Shown here: in pieces, positions 36,339 through 46,514 of the stretch
Position numbering within the stretch: the stretch's first letter is position 1
How the letters are laid out: each line of letters starts with the position of its first letter
From: Pleurotus djamor
Taxonomy: Eukaryota > Basidiomycota > Agaricomycetes > Agaricales > Pleurotaceae
Direction of reading: 5' to 3'
Length of the DNA stretch: 64,000 nucleotides
Assembly (NCBI GenBank): GCA_029747585.1
Contig: JAPEVF010000003.1
Coordinates: forward strand, 186,001-250,000
Made by a program: the position numbers and the translations under genes
The notes under the pieces: generated by a model
Database searches by the model: none
Told to the model about the DNA's origin: nothing
What the model saw: only the letters and a program-made list of their open reading frames with translations

Positions 36339-37417
36339 ATGATTTCGTTGATGATGATGATGAGAATTCCGCTTACGATTGTACTATGCTTTTCCTTCTT
36401 CTCTTCTCTCATCGGTGCTATTCCACTGGAAAAGAGGGACATCTGGAACCCACCCATTCTTAGTCCCGATGCCACGACCGTCTGGACAGTAGGAGACAAG
36501 GTGGAGGTTACATGGTGAGTCGTGTTCTTTCGCTGTTTAAGCTTTTGATGTTTTGTAAAAGAAGAGAAAGCTAACTATTGTTGAATTTTGGGGACGTTTT
36601 CGTCGTTGTGGTTGTGTAGGAATATCACCGAGAAGCCCCCCGACTCCCAGCTCACAAGTCCGTTTGGGAGAGTCGTCTTGGGATTTTTGACAGCGGATAG
36701 TTTGAACCTAATGTTTGGTGGGTGTCTTTTCCTTCAATGTCGTGCGCGGACCCAGGCCGTTGAGGGCACGCTGCACTGCGGACCAACTACCTCGCTGTGT
36801 TCTGGAAGCTGACCGCTCCGATTTCCTTCGTTCCAGAAACTCCCCTTGCCCAAGGCTTCCGTCTCAGTGATGCAAAGGTCACCGTTACGGTCCCAAACGT
36901 CCCAGTACGAGATAACTATATCATCGTCGGTACGATTCTCCCCTTGACCCACGGGGCCCATAGCTAATTGTGCTTACCCTTCTTATAGTGTTCGGCGATT
37001 CAGGAAACCATAGCCCCACTTTTACTATCACCGGTGGCGGAGCGGTTTCCGGCTCTGCTTCGGGTGCTCCTAGCNACCTCTGCACNCGCNANNGNGNCNA
37101 NNTNAGCCGCCCCAATCCCCATAACCGGCTCGGTCATCACGGGCGGAAGCGCCTCGCCCACACCGTCATCTTCTGAAGAGGCCACCCCGCCTTCTCCCGA
37201 TTTGAGCAGCGACTCTGCTCCCGCTCCTACTTCGACAGAACCTTCGTCCTCTGCACCACCCCCGAGTAGCGCAGTTCTTCTCCCGTCGAGCAGTAGTGAT
37301 GCGACCGGGACTGCGTTGCCCGCTTCTGAAACGAACAATAACGCCTCACCTCGCTTGGGTGTTTCACTCTGCCTTTCCGCGACGATGATCCCTATGGTCA
37401 TCTGGGCGCTGTTCTGA
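36339..37417 (+). CDS. GPI-anchored Kre9/Knh1-domain Ser/Thr-rich wall protein
   Basis: Start MISLMMMMRIPLTIVLCFSF, a signal peptide followed by IPLEKR, a Kex2-type site. The domain reads TTVWTVGDKVEVTW, across an intron NITEKPPDSQLTSPFG, then ETPLAQGFRLSDAKVTVTVP and VFGDSGNHSPTFTI, matching the preceding gene block for block. It then adds a Ser/Thr/Pro-rich stalk (SASPTPSSSEEATPPSPDLS) and a C-terminal hydrophobic end (LGVSLCLSATMIPMVIWALF), as expected for GPI attachment. The region 37075-37104 is full of N characters within the stalk start, so length there is unreliable. Tandem paralogue of 35359-35925. Confidence 0.85.
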
Positions 37418-38190
37418 AAGGAACTGCGGAAACATACCCACCCACCTCCCGCCATGTACCATTACGTTTGCACGCATTTAATGTGCTGTGCCTCTCATGC
37501 CCGTTAAGACTTTGTTATCTTGGACTTTCAATGTTTGTTTTGTGATTTGTTGACATTTTTTCTTCGAGATTTCGTTCGCATTTACACAAACTTTTCACGC
37601 ATCGCACNTTTTTTCATACATCTTACATCTTAGATGGATGANTTTTTTCGTTGGCTTCGTTTTTGCATTGGACTCTCGAGTTGTGTAGCAATGTACTATT
37701 AGGGTTTTCGGTGCTCGATGTACGTTATGAATGAGTGTCATTGGTATGCACTGTCCTTGGATCGTCGTGCATACCGTCACATCTGATCCACACTGGCTGG
37801 GACGAGCATGCAAACGTTGACCTCGCGTTTCTCCTGGAGGACAAACCGCCAGACTTTGGAGTTGTGGGTGCATACATTTATACAAGGCATGTAAGGATAC
37901 ATTGATGGATAACCGTACAGAAGGGGAGAATGCAGGTAGGGTTAACGTAGGGCGGGGCAGAATTCATGATTCCAATATGAAGGACAGTGACAAGGACGGA
38001 CTCGACATAGCTACATGGAAACTTTCATCAAGCGCTTGCTCAAAGCTATATGGTGCCGAGGGTATATAGTATCTCCACACTGATGACGCCCCTTTGCATC
38101 CACTCACCCAGAGACTTGCCCCACGGGTACTCCACAATATACCACTTATAAAAGCAAACCCCCCATGACGGGTTCCGACATCCATATCAT
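37418..38190. other. Intergenic, T-rich
   Basis: About 0.77 kb. T-runs near 37556-37620 and N characters at 37609 and 37642. TATA at 38147-38153 for the next gene. No gene seen. Confidence 0.55.
38147..38153 (+). promoter_or_regulatory. TATA box of the 38191 gene
   Basis: TATAAAA 44 bases before the ATG. Confidence 0.6.
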
Positions 38191-38517
38191 ATGTCAGAAC
38201 CTGCTTCGCCATCGATCGCCCATAACCACCGTACTCAGCGACCAACGGGTGACCAAAGCAGTACGACCGAAGTTGCACGTCGAAATCGCAGACAACGACG
38301 GCGAGGGAAGAAGAATGCAAGTGTAGTAAGAAAGGATGACACGGCACTAGTGGGTGAAGATCACGATGATTTTTTTGGGAAGGGGAAGGGCGGGGGTGGC
38401 CAAGAAGACGATGACGGCGATGATAAAATATTAAAGTTGAGGCTGGATTTGAACTTGGATGTGGATGTTTCCCTCAAAGCTAGGGTGCATGGGGATTTAA
38501 CGCTGTGTCTAGAGTGA
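38191..38517 (+). CDS. Small basic protein with conserved beta-alternating C-terminal motif (copy 2)
   Basis: Intronless, 108 residues. The N-terminus is polar (MSEPASPSIAHNHRTQRPTG), with a basic patch ARRNRRQRRRGKKNA, an acidic stretch DDDGDD and a Gly-rich linker. It ends in ILKLRLDLNLDVDV then SLKARVHGDLTLCLE, the same motif as the protein at 15414-15893, followed at once by TGA. The shared motif against an otherwise unalignable N-terminus implies selection on the tail. Function unknown. It lies tail-to-tail with the second carboxylesterase, with 146 bases between stops. Confidence 0.8.
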   Translation: MSEPASPSIAHNHRTQRPTGDQSSTTEVARRNRRQRRRGKKNASVVRKDDTALVGEDHDDFFGKGKGGGGQEDDDGDDKILKLRLDLNLDVDVSLKARVHGDLTLCLE

Positions 38518-38663
38518 GTTGGTGCATTTTTTTGATGAGGCAGCGTAGCTCATGCTCTAGTAGAGCATTCTAGCATCTCCTCTTTCGCAAAACACGTATC
38601 ATGAAAGAATGAACTTGAACGAAACTACTTACTCACGCGTACTCTACGGTAAAACATACTTAT

Positions 38664-40881
38664 TTAAACACCGAGAACCTTTGAGTTGTCCATGATATAC
38701 TGGATGTTTTTCTCGCGGAAGTCGTCCTTCATAATTCGAGTGCCCCTACTATCGAATTTCATGATAAGCTATCATGCATATGGTCAGTGCCATACACAAG
38801 AATTATTGACTAGAACTCACCCTAGAACGAGGAGTATACTCGACCCATTTGGGTCCTGAGAAGCAGTTAGCACACAGGTATGTTGTCAATCATGTTGTAG
38901 GAAGACGCACTGTCAAGACCTTTGCCATCGTTCGGATGAAGGACCGAAGAAAACGAGAGCCAGTAATCCATCATGATATTGGACAAATGTTTGACTGGTT
39001 GGGCCACAGGCTCTAGGGTAACATTTCCATATACGAAGGGTATTTCATTGGCGTGTGCGACTAAAAACAGAAACGTTAGGATTGTATGCCCATGATTGCG
39101 AACTCGGCAGGAACGTACCACCCATGTATGGTGGGCGGCGAGAGTGAGGTTCGGTGAACAGGTAGCCGTATGTTTTGACACCAACACCTGAGAACGCCAG
39201 TGCCTGTGCTCTATAGGGGGCAGCGAAGGCAACATCGGTTACTGATAACCCCAGTGAGCAGAGATGAGACTGGGAAAATGAAGAACGTACACAACGCTGA
39301 CATCCGCTTGAACTGACTACTCAAGCCGAATGTTTCATTACCAGTGCCAAATGGCGAGCCCAAAGCGGGCACATCGGGATACAAACGAAGCAGTTTCTCT
39401 GCGAAGCGATCGAGTGCAAAGTCCGAAACTGGTCCTCTGAACAACTCGAGGAGACCAGTCTTGACCTGTTCTGTGCTGTTCACAGCTGTAGAAGTAAGCA
39501 ATGCATCTGAATCGAACGTAAGAGGCTGTATGGGTAGGGAGGTTGAGGAACAAGGCCTACGTTCGTCCAGATTAGTACCTAAAAGGGTCGGTATCCTGGT
39601 AAATTTCCCTTGGGCATAAAGCCGTGAGGGGTAGTCCGGCAATAGGCCTTTTGGTCCGTCGAGGGTTGGCATGTACGATGAGAAGGGTTCTGCAAGGATC
39701 AGAGTCCGTAGGGTTTCTGTATCCAAAGCTTGAAGGCAAGACAAAGTGGTTTTGGGATTTCTGTGACCTCCACATCCAGCATTCTGGATAAACTTGCCGA
39801 AGCTGGCATGTCGAGGTAGAGGTCCCAAGGACGCAGTCCCCGTACTACCGCTCTCAAGGATCTGCGCACCAGTTGATCAAATCGCAAATCTCTTTAAGAC
39901 GGCTCAACGTACCGCTCCGCGCGCGACCTTGGGAAGTTTAGGGTTGAGTTGATGATAGGCGATGGAAACAGCACCAGCGCTTTCCCCGAAAATGGTTACC
40001 TGGAGAGAAAAGAAGTGGGTTGAAAATCAGCGGGGTGTTAGAGGGCGGTGCGAACCTTCTTGGGATCTCCTCCAAATGCACCGATATTTTCTTGGATCCA
40101 TTCAAAGGCGGTAAACTGATCTTTTAAGCCCAAGTTGTGCATATTGAGCTTTGATGCCTCGGGGCCATGGGGAAACCCCAGTAGTGATAATCGATAATTC
40201 AAGTTGACAAATATCGTAGGGGTGCCCTGAGAAAGTCATTCCATGACACCGTCCGAAACTGAAAAAAGCTGGCTTACCCGAGCTAAACTCCGTTCTACAA
40301 GAGCACCAGGACGGTTGGCAGATCCACCAACTACGGTCATAGTTATATGTTCAGTGAAATGAGGCGGTAATTTAGGATCACTTACTACCAAATGCACCTC
40401 CATGAATCCATACTAAAACAGGAAGGCGAGATTTATTATGAGAGCCCGCGGGCCGCAGGATGTTGAGAGTTAAGCAATCCTCTGAGTACCCTTCGGCCGG
40501 TTGCTAATGAGAGCCATCCGTGGTCATTGTTCAAGAGGCTGTCAAAAATATAGAATGCGGGTAGCATACCCCAGGTTGAAGACATTGGGGGCTGTAACTT
40601 GTCGCATTGAATGTCGAGACGCTCATACGGGCTTGCAAACGAGGGGGTTGGAAGCGTAAGCTACCCACAGGAGGTTCCGCATACGGGATTCCTGTAAGTG
40701 AGGAAAGTGAGTGCTTACAGCGATAGTGATGCAATAAAAGCCTAGACGGCGCACCTCGAAAGTGCTCAGAGTCGCCTGTGACATCACCGTTGATGATAGT
40801 GCGTCCAATTCTGGCGGAAGGAAGTGCAAGGCAAACAATGGGGAGGAAGACGAGTAACAGGCTTGTATACCTGGACATCAT
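38664..40881 (-). CDS. Secreted type-B carboxylesterase, paralogue of 174-2414
   Basis: Signal peptide [20 protein letters not shown] at 40881. The exon order is that of the first copy: [28 protein letters not shown] block, [12 protein letters not shown], a helix ending in an [22 protein letters not shown] stretch, [13 protein letters not shown] (nucleophile near 39985), [20 protein letters not shown] with [42 protein letters not shown] and [20 protein letters not shown]. The last exon [16 protein letters not shown] ends at 38664-38666. TATAAGT lies 56 bases upstream. Introns are inferred. It is intact as far as can be seen. Confidence 0.88.
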
Positions 40882-41584
40882 CTCGAGCGTGCAGAGGAGG
40901 TACCCTTTGAGACCAATAAACCGCCTTGGCCTCTGTACTTATAGATCCAGATATCATAGGCACATATGAGTAATGCCATCTGAAAGCTTCCGTGAGGAAC
41001 AACGAACGACGTGACCTTCTGCATCCCTGACCGATGATAAATGCTGATACCAAGAGCGAACATCCCTGTCACGCGAAGCGTTGTGTTGTGATTGCACTAC
41101 GCCGCACGGCCCACGAGAGATGAGATGCTCGCAAGAGAAAGAGTACTTGGTTGCTGTTGGAGTACATTGAAAGGTCATTGCATTGTTGGGCCACCGCGCT
41201 GGAAAGTGGGAGAGATTTGGGTATCAAGAGCGAACGTGCCGTTGCGGACACTCATCCACTTTATGCTCAGTGCGCCCAAGGTCATGCCCACATAGTCATG
41301 CCGGGCAACCAGTGGACCCGATCAGATATCGTCAGATTTGTGGACAATTCTCTGATAGGGACAACATGGGACAACCAGTGAAAAACTTTCAAGTGACACG
41401 AGATGGATGAAGATCATTGGGTTTTAGTCTGTTTTAGTGGCCTGTCAAATATTTTTGTTTTCTAGAAAGTATATTTTCGGATCAGAGTCTCCATGTCAAG
41501 TATCAGAAGAGGGAACATACAGCGAAGCGACCTGGGTCGAGGGGTGCCGAACTCGGATGTTGGTGCGTGGTAAAGTCAAGATTG
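40882..41584. other. Intergenic between carboxylesterase and a relic copy
   Basis: Promoter of the second carboxylesterase (TATAAGT at 40937-40943, minus). No other gene is supported; shadow ORFs lie on both strands. Confidence 0.5.
40937..40943 (-). promoter_or_regulatory. TATA box of the second carboxylesterase
   Basis: TATAAGT on the minus strand 56 bases before the ATG at 40881. Confidence 0.5.
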
Positions 41585-41870
41585 GCCGTGTTTCAGAAAG
41601 CCCACAGTCATTACCATTAAGTTGCGGCATAGAGGGCTGCATACTGGTAAATTCAGCATCAGCAAGATCGGAATGTACGGAACCCGGAGCAAAACTTCGG
41701 AACCAAAGGAATCCCCTCGAGCTACGGGAAGACTAAGCCTTGGGCAGAATAAACACTGAGAATGCCAGTTGGACTCACCACGCACCGTTAGCAAGTTCCA
41801 CTGATGATCGTGCCAGTGAAACGGGAAGCACATTCAAGGTNAACATGCACGCGAAAGCAGCGGACTTCAT
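41585..41870 (-). pseudogene. Collapsed carboxylesterase relic (first and last exons only)
   Basis: Reading the minus strand, a signal-peptide exon (ATG at 41870, MKSAAFACM then an N, TLNVLPVSLA) runs within 150 bases into sequence resembling the last two exons of the 174-2414 gene: GTTCCGTACATTCC against GTTCCGTACACTCC, and a QLNGND stretch near 41600-41625 matching QLNGNDLGL. The catalytic core between them is missing. The 200 bases upstream, including a TATATATA run and the TTGTAGCATGAAT block near 41995, also match the 5' flank of the first copy. This fits a duplicate that lost about 1.7 kb by internal deletion. Confidence 0.7.
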
Positions 41871-42219
41871 GGGTCTTCAGCTTGAGAGCACGTAAATCGA
41901 NCATAGATGTTGAAGAATATATATACTCTTAGGAAGGACCAGCTGCCCAAAGGAATCGATGTGGTAACCTATTCGTAGGATCCTTCGCGTTGTAGCATGA
42001 ATGCTGCTTTGCCTTCCAACCCCAATCTATGTTCCTGCGCGCATGTCATGTGGGTTTCTTCCCATCCTCCCACTTGGCATTCATGAAGCTCTAGAGTAGC
42101 ACCTGCATTCAATCGCCATTCAGGTGGTCAGAATGTGAGACAAGTTCCTGGATGACGGTACAGCGAGACATCCAAACAAGCAGGACGAGGCAGCGAGGCA
42201 GGTATCGTAACATGCCACC
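41871..42219. other. 5' flank of the carboxylesterase relic
   Basis: It holds a TATA-like run near 41914-41925 and retains similarity to the region upstream of 2414. No gene. Confidence 0.5.
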
Positions 42220-43226
42220 TTNCGCCCCAGGCGCTGAATACCTCATTGCGTCCAGCTCGGCAATATACTGATCCCCACCCGTCGTCGCAGCATGTATCGA
42301 CTGCGCAATATAAATTATCGCGGGTGTGAACAACCACCACACCATCGTTTGCCATTCCACCGAGTCCATGAACATGTATAGACACGGCGCCACGCACGTC
42401 AAGGCGTAGCAAAGGGAGTATGAGAGTAGACTGGGGTACGAGCGGAGGATGAGGGTACGAGTNGGAACAACGGACTTGCGTGTGATGAGGAGAAGAGAAG
42501 GGGCAGATAGAGACTGTGGNGCACTTTGTGATGCGGTGCGAGGCATACAAANAGGAGAGACGTTCGCTACGGGCGATGGCAGGACGGGATGCAACGTCAC
42601 TGCACAAGATGATGTCAAACCCGAAGCGCTTCGGCGCGCTTGCCAGATACGTGCAAATCACCAAGCGACTGGCATGGGATGGTGGACGAAATCCAGACGA
42701 CGCGGATTAGGTTGACACTGCTACATTATGGCTCGACTGGGCCGCGGAACACATTTCTTTCTTAATACTTACTCTACCTTAGGACCGCCACCCAGGGCAC
42801 CTCTGATCGACAACTGTGGTGACACTGGCCATACGCACACCTGCGGTGCAGTACTTATCATAGTCATGGATATATAGATGTACATACACAGGTACCCTCC
42901 AACATACGGCTCGGCCGTAAAGGAGGTAAAATATGGATTCAAAAAAAAGAAGAGAAGAGATACGTCAACTGGCTGACTTGTATTAGCTCAACAAAGCACA
43001 AGCACACTCACGCCACGGTAAACTCACAGAAGGAACGAGAGTGATATTATGGTGTCGGCACCCAAGAGGTAGGCTTTATTTGAGTCGTGCAATTCCGACT
43101 GCGTAGATGACTAATGAGCTCTTCTTGTTCTACACGAGTTTCAGACAGAGCTCAGCAAATCTTACCTTGGTCATCGAGAATTCTTTTAGAATTTCCGTCC
43201 TGGTCGTCCTCCATTGTGAAGGGCAT
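42220..43226 (-). pseudogene. Broken copy of the small membrane-protein gene at 45490-46201
   Basis: Sequence similarity to the intact copy runs through exon 1 (MPFTMEDDQDGNSKRILDDQ), exon 2 (EQEELISHLRSRN), the introns and the last exon (LYMFMDSVEWQTMVWWLFTP). Three lesions are visible: a one-base insertion after AAT in exon 2 (AATTGCACG against AATCACG) shifts the frame; about 85 bases that encode the first membrane helix of the last exon are missing near 42445; and the original start codon region (MDSFHNLRQR) is lost. The final codon is NAA at 42220-42222, probably the old stop. Read as a dead duplicate. Confidence 0.7.
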
Positions 43227-43375
43227 GCCTCCGTTTTGTGTATTGACATGCGAAAGAGATAGGGAGACACCCATCGCCCTGAGAGGAGTTCGAGCATGAA
43301 AAACCACAATNANNTNAGAGNCATAAGGTCCATAAAAGTCTGTATTAGGGGGAACGAGACTCTGGATTCGACGAG

Positions 43376-45380
43376 TCACGAAGGAGAGACAAAGCCGGGC
43401 CACCAGGAGTCGACCAACTTTCTATCATGTCCATTTTCAATCCGTGCTCCAATGGCTGCAGGCCATTTGAGACCCTTGATAGTATCATTACGCGAAACAG
43501 GATACGAAACCTGACCAGAGGTCCCTGCCCATTCGAAATCAATCACCTTCAGGTAAGCTTTGTTCGAGGCTGTGTTCGAGGTTTCGGGGCGTAAGAGAGG
43601 AGAGTGATTTCCGTCACACTGGACGAGGATATTGTTTGCACGAAGATCGCCATGAACCATGTTGTTTTCCTCCAGAAGAGTGAGAACATCATCAATGGTC
43701 CTACGAATGGATTGCAGCCATGTAAGGTCCAGTACCGCCGATTCATTGACTTTCTTCTTGAAATGATATAACGTCATCCACCCATCCAAGTCTTGAAGGT
43801 GTTCCATGACATNGAGGGTCGGGCCCCTTCCACAAACGAGCAACCATATAGACGTGGAGCAAACCCATGTTCATAGAGAAGGGTGTGAACCTTTGTGCCG
43901 TATGGTTCCCAGAGGATCTTCGCGAGAACGGGACGAACTTCAGAGTCAATTGTGATGCAACCGGTAAACATTGATAAAGGGCGGGGAGGGAAGGGTGCAG
44001 AAAGGGCAAGCGCGATATTCGCCGTTTGAGGGAGATCCAAAGGAGATGTTGTGATGGAGTCGTAAATACGGGGTACGTCTGGATGGTGGGCTACTGGAGG
44101 CGGCTGAGTTGCGTCTTGCACCCTACGTGATCAGAACGATATGAACAAACCATGGTGGGTGAAGAAGTAAGAGGGGCTCAACTGTGCCAACTCAGTAACA
44201 CCTGCATANAGCGCGTACAAGGCGCGAGCTATATCCCGTTGACGCCCTCCAGTGTCATCCTCAAGCATCCAGTATGATGGACCGAGTGGCTCAAAAACAC
44301 AAGCGCGGCCGTCGTAAAAGGCTCCTGCGATACAGAGCAACGGGCCTACGCAAATTCGACTCAATGATGAACTCATCAAAATAAAAGACCTCCATACCAG
44401 TGACAGTCAAAATGAACATCGGAGCGCCGCTCTCAAGAAACCTCTTCGCTTCAGTAGACTCGTTCGCTTGAATGACCTCCATAAGCATATGAAAAACTCG
44501 AGCTGCTTGGACAAACGGATCGCCTGCTTCCCCAACCTCTCGTTTATCTTCCCGCACGATGCGCGGAAAGGGAGTGACTACGCCAACGTGAGTGGTCAAA
44601 ATGAAANCAACAACGCCGTGGGTCATTTCATTCGCAGGGCGGATGGCGTGATTATCAGCAAACGTCGGGAAAAGAGGGGATACGGCTTTGTTGAAAGCTT
44701 CTGAGCGGTTGGGTTCTGTGGCGAACGAGTCACCCATGTACATGCATAGTTCGGAGGCAGCTTGACGGGCGCGAATAGCGACGGTATCGTGAAGGGGTAA
44801 TGGCTGAACTCGTTGCAATTGATATCGAAGGAATACGCGGTGTAGCACGGACAAAGGTAGACCTCTTCTCTCAGTTGGCCGTAAGCAAAGAATGTCGTCC
44901 CATTGCCTTTGAGCGCTAGACCAATCTCGGGCATATGTTGACGGAGCAGGTCGAGTCTCTCGAAGCCGTTCGATCCCTCTGTTGAAAATCGAGAAAACTT
45001 CCCGTACCTTGCTGAATCTTTGGGGATGAGTGGTCTCTGAAGTGATAGGCATAAGGCCTTCGGACGACAGCAATATTGAAGAACACACCAAAGGCTTGCA
45101 GCACCTCCGCTGGCAGGGCCTCCAGCGGTGACATCATATCAGGTATTTCATCGCCCTTTAGGTCGTCCAGGTCGAGCCTCCATGATAGGCAATGGGAGTC
45201 GAGTTGCAATGCAGCGTGTTTGTTCAAATCCATTAACCACCGGGACCCCGCCATCTCCGTGAGCCAGCGCAAAGACTTCTCAAAGTTTGGAACGATCTCT
45301 TTTCGAACTTGCTCGAATTTACGCTGCTTTGATTTGACGGACATGGATGGATCCAGGTCTTCGCCCTTACGCTTTGACAT
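43376..45380 (-). CDS. Kinase-like protein with HGD/DFEW motifs (basidiomycete FunK1-like group)
   Basis: Starts MSKRKGEDLDPSMSVKSKQR at 45380. A long N-terminal region has no known domain (EIVPNFEKSLRWLTEMAGSR; PMFILTVTGMEVFY); the C-terminal half looks like a protein-kinase/aminoglycoside-phosphotransferase fold. Visible elements are PVLAKILWEPYG (possible beta-3 Lys), VVMEHLQDLDGW-like hinge, NNMVHGDLRANNILV (HGD in place of HRD, with the catalytic Asp and metal Asn kept), YLKVIDFEWAG (DFE in place of DFG) and KLVDSWWPG near the end. An N at 43813 sits where two bases seem to be needed to keep frame. Introns near 45000-45055 and 44110-44180 are inferred. Similar proteins are numerous in mushrooms; substrate unknown. 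Confidence 0.72.
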
Positions 45381-45489
45381 TGTGATGGTGGTCGTGGTTG
45401 AACGTTAGAAACGACTGTCACACATTGGTCACACTTCTATATACGAGACTTAGAGCGAGGCTTCAATATTGCAAGTATCATGCATCGCA

Positions 45490-46201
45490 TCATGCCCCGG
45501 GCACTGAATACTTCATCGCTTCCAGCTCAGCAATGTACTGATCCCCACCTGTCGTCGCCGCATGTATCGACTGCGCAATATAGATTATCGCGGGGGTGAA
45601 CAACCACCACACCATCGTCTGCCATTCCACCGAGTCCATGAACATGTAGAGACACGGCGCCACGCACGTCAAGGCGTAGCAAAGGGAGTATGGGAGCAGA
45701 CTGAGGGAGTATGAGTGTGTTTCATCCAGGAGAGAGCGAACACGTTCTGGATGGAGGAGACCGAGGAGGTTGAGGTGTATAAGGAGGTTTATGAGCGTGA
45801 AAAAGGCGGTTAGAGGAGGAGATGTTGGTGTGCGAGCGGAGGATGAGGGTACGAGTCGGAATAACGGACTTGTGTGTGATGAGAAGAGGTACGTCAACTG
45901 GCTGACTTGTGTTAGCTCAACAAAACACAGACACGCTCACATCACGGTAAACTCACAGAAGAAACGACAGTGATATTATCGTGTCCGCGCCGAGGATGTA
46001 GGCTTTATTTGAGTCGTGATTCCGACTGCGTAGATGCTTAATGAGCTCTTCTTGTTCTGTACGCGTATTCAGTTCAGTGAAATTCATAGACAGAATTTAG
46101 TAAATATNACCTTGGTCATCGAGAATTCTGTCGGGATTTTCGTCCTGGTCGTCCTGTATCGTGAAGGGCACGCGTTGGCGGAGGTTGTGGAAGGAGTCCA
46201 T
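45490..46201 (-). CDS. Small multi-span membrane protein, intact copy
   Basis: Three exons. Exon 1 starts at 46201 (MDSFHNLRQRVPFTIQDDQD, then ENPDRILDDQ) and ends at GT near 46109. Exon 2 reads EQEELIKHLRSRNHDSNKAY ending ILGADTIISLSFLL. Exon 3 gives TAFFTLINLLIHLNLLGLLH, LLPYSLCYALTCVAPCLYMF, VEWQTMVWWLFTPAIIYIAQ and ends YSVPGA with the stop at 45490-45492. It has about four membrane spans and roughly 180 residues. No family recognised. It lies just upstream of, and in the same direction as, the kinase-like gene; the broken copy lies downstream of that gene. Confidence 0.7.
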
Positions 46202-46514
46202 GAANNGNTCGTGGTCTTAGACGCCCANATAAGAAACGATGCNTCTGNTATCTGTTCACGTTTATATCTACAACATACATTCTTTCNAGCAAACCCTAAA
46301 TGTTAAATATGTACATGATAGATCATCATAAAGCAGGAGATAGATAGGGATAAGAGATGAAAAGACCAAGAAAGAAAGGAAAGAAATAAAAGCCAGTTTT
46401 GCATCAAGCAAGCCAGGTAAAATGGGGGAACATATAACGAGATATCGAGAGAGAGATGGCACCAAACATAGATCGTATTCTGGCATTCAAGCAGACAGAT
46501 ATCGCAGTGGGGAA
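46202..46514. other. Intergenic, 0.3 kb
   Basis: Holds the 5' flank of the small membrane gene and the 3' flank of the next minus-strand gene, with several N characters. Nothing else seen. Confidence 0.5.

Noticed and set aside
42220..43226. Reading the first small membrane-gene copy as functional
   Set aside because: The frame is shifted in exon 2, part of the last exon is missing and the start is lost compared with the intact copy.
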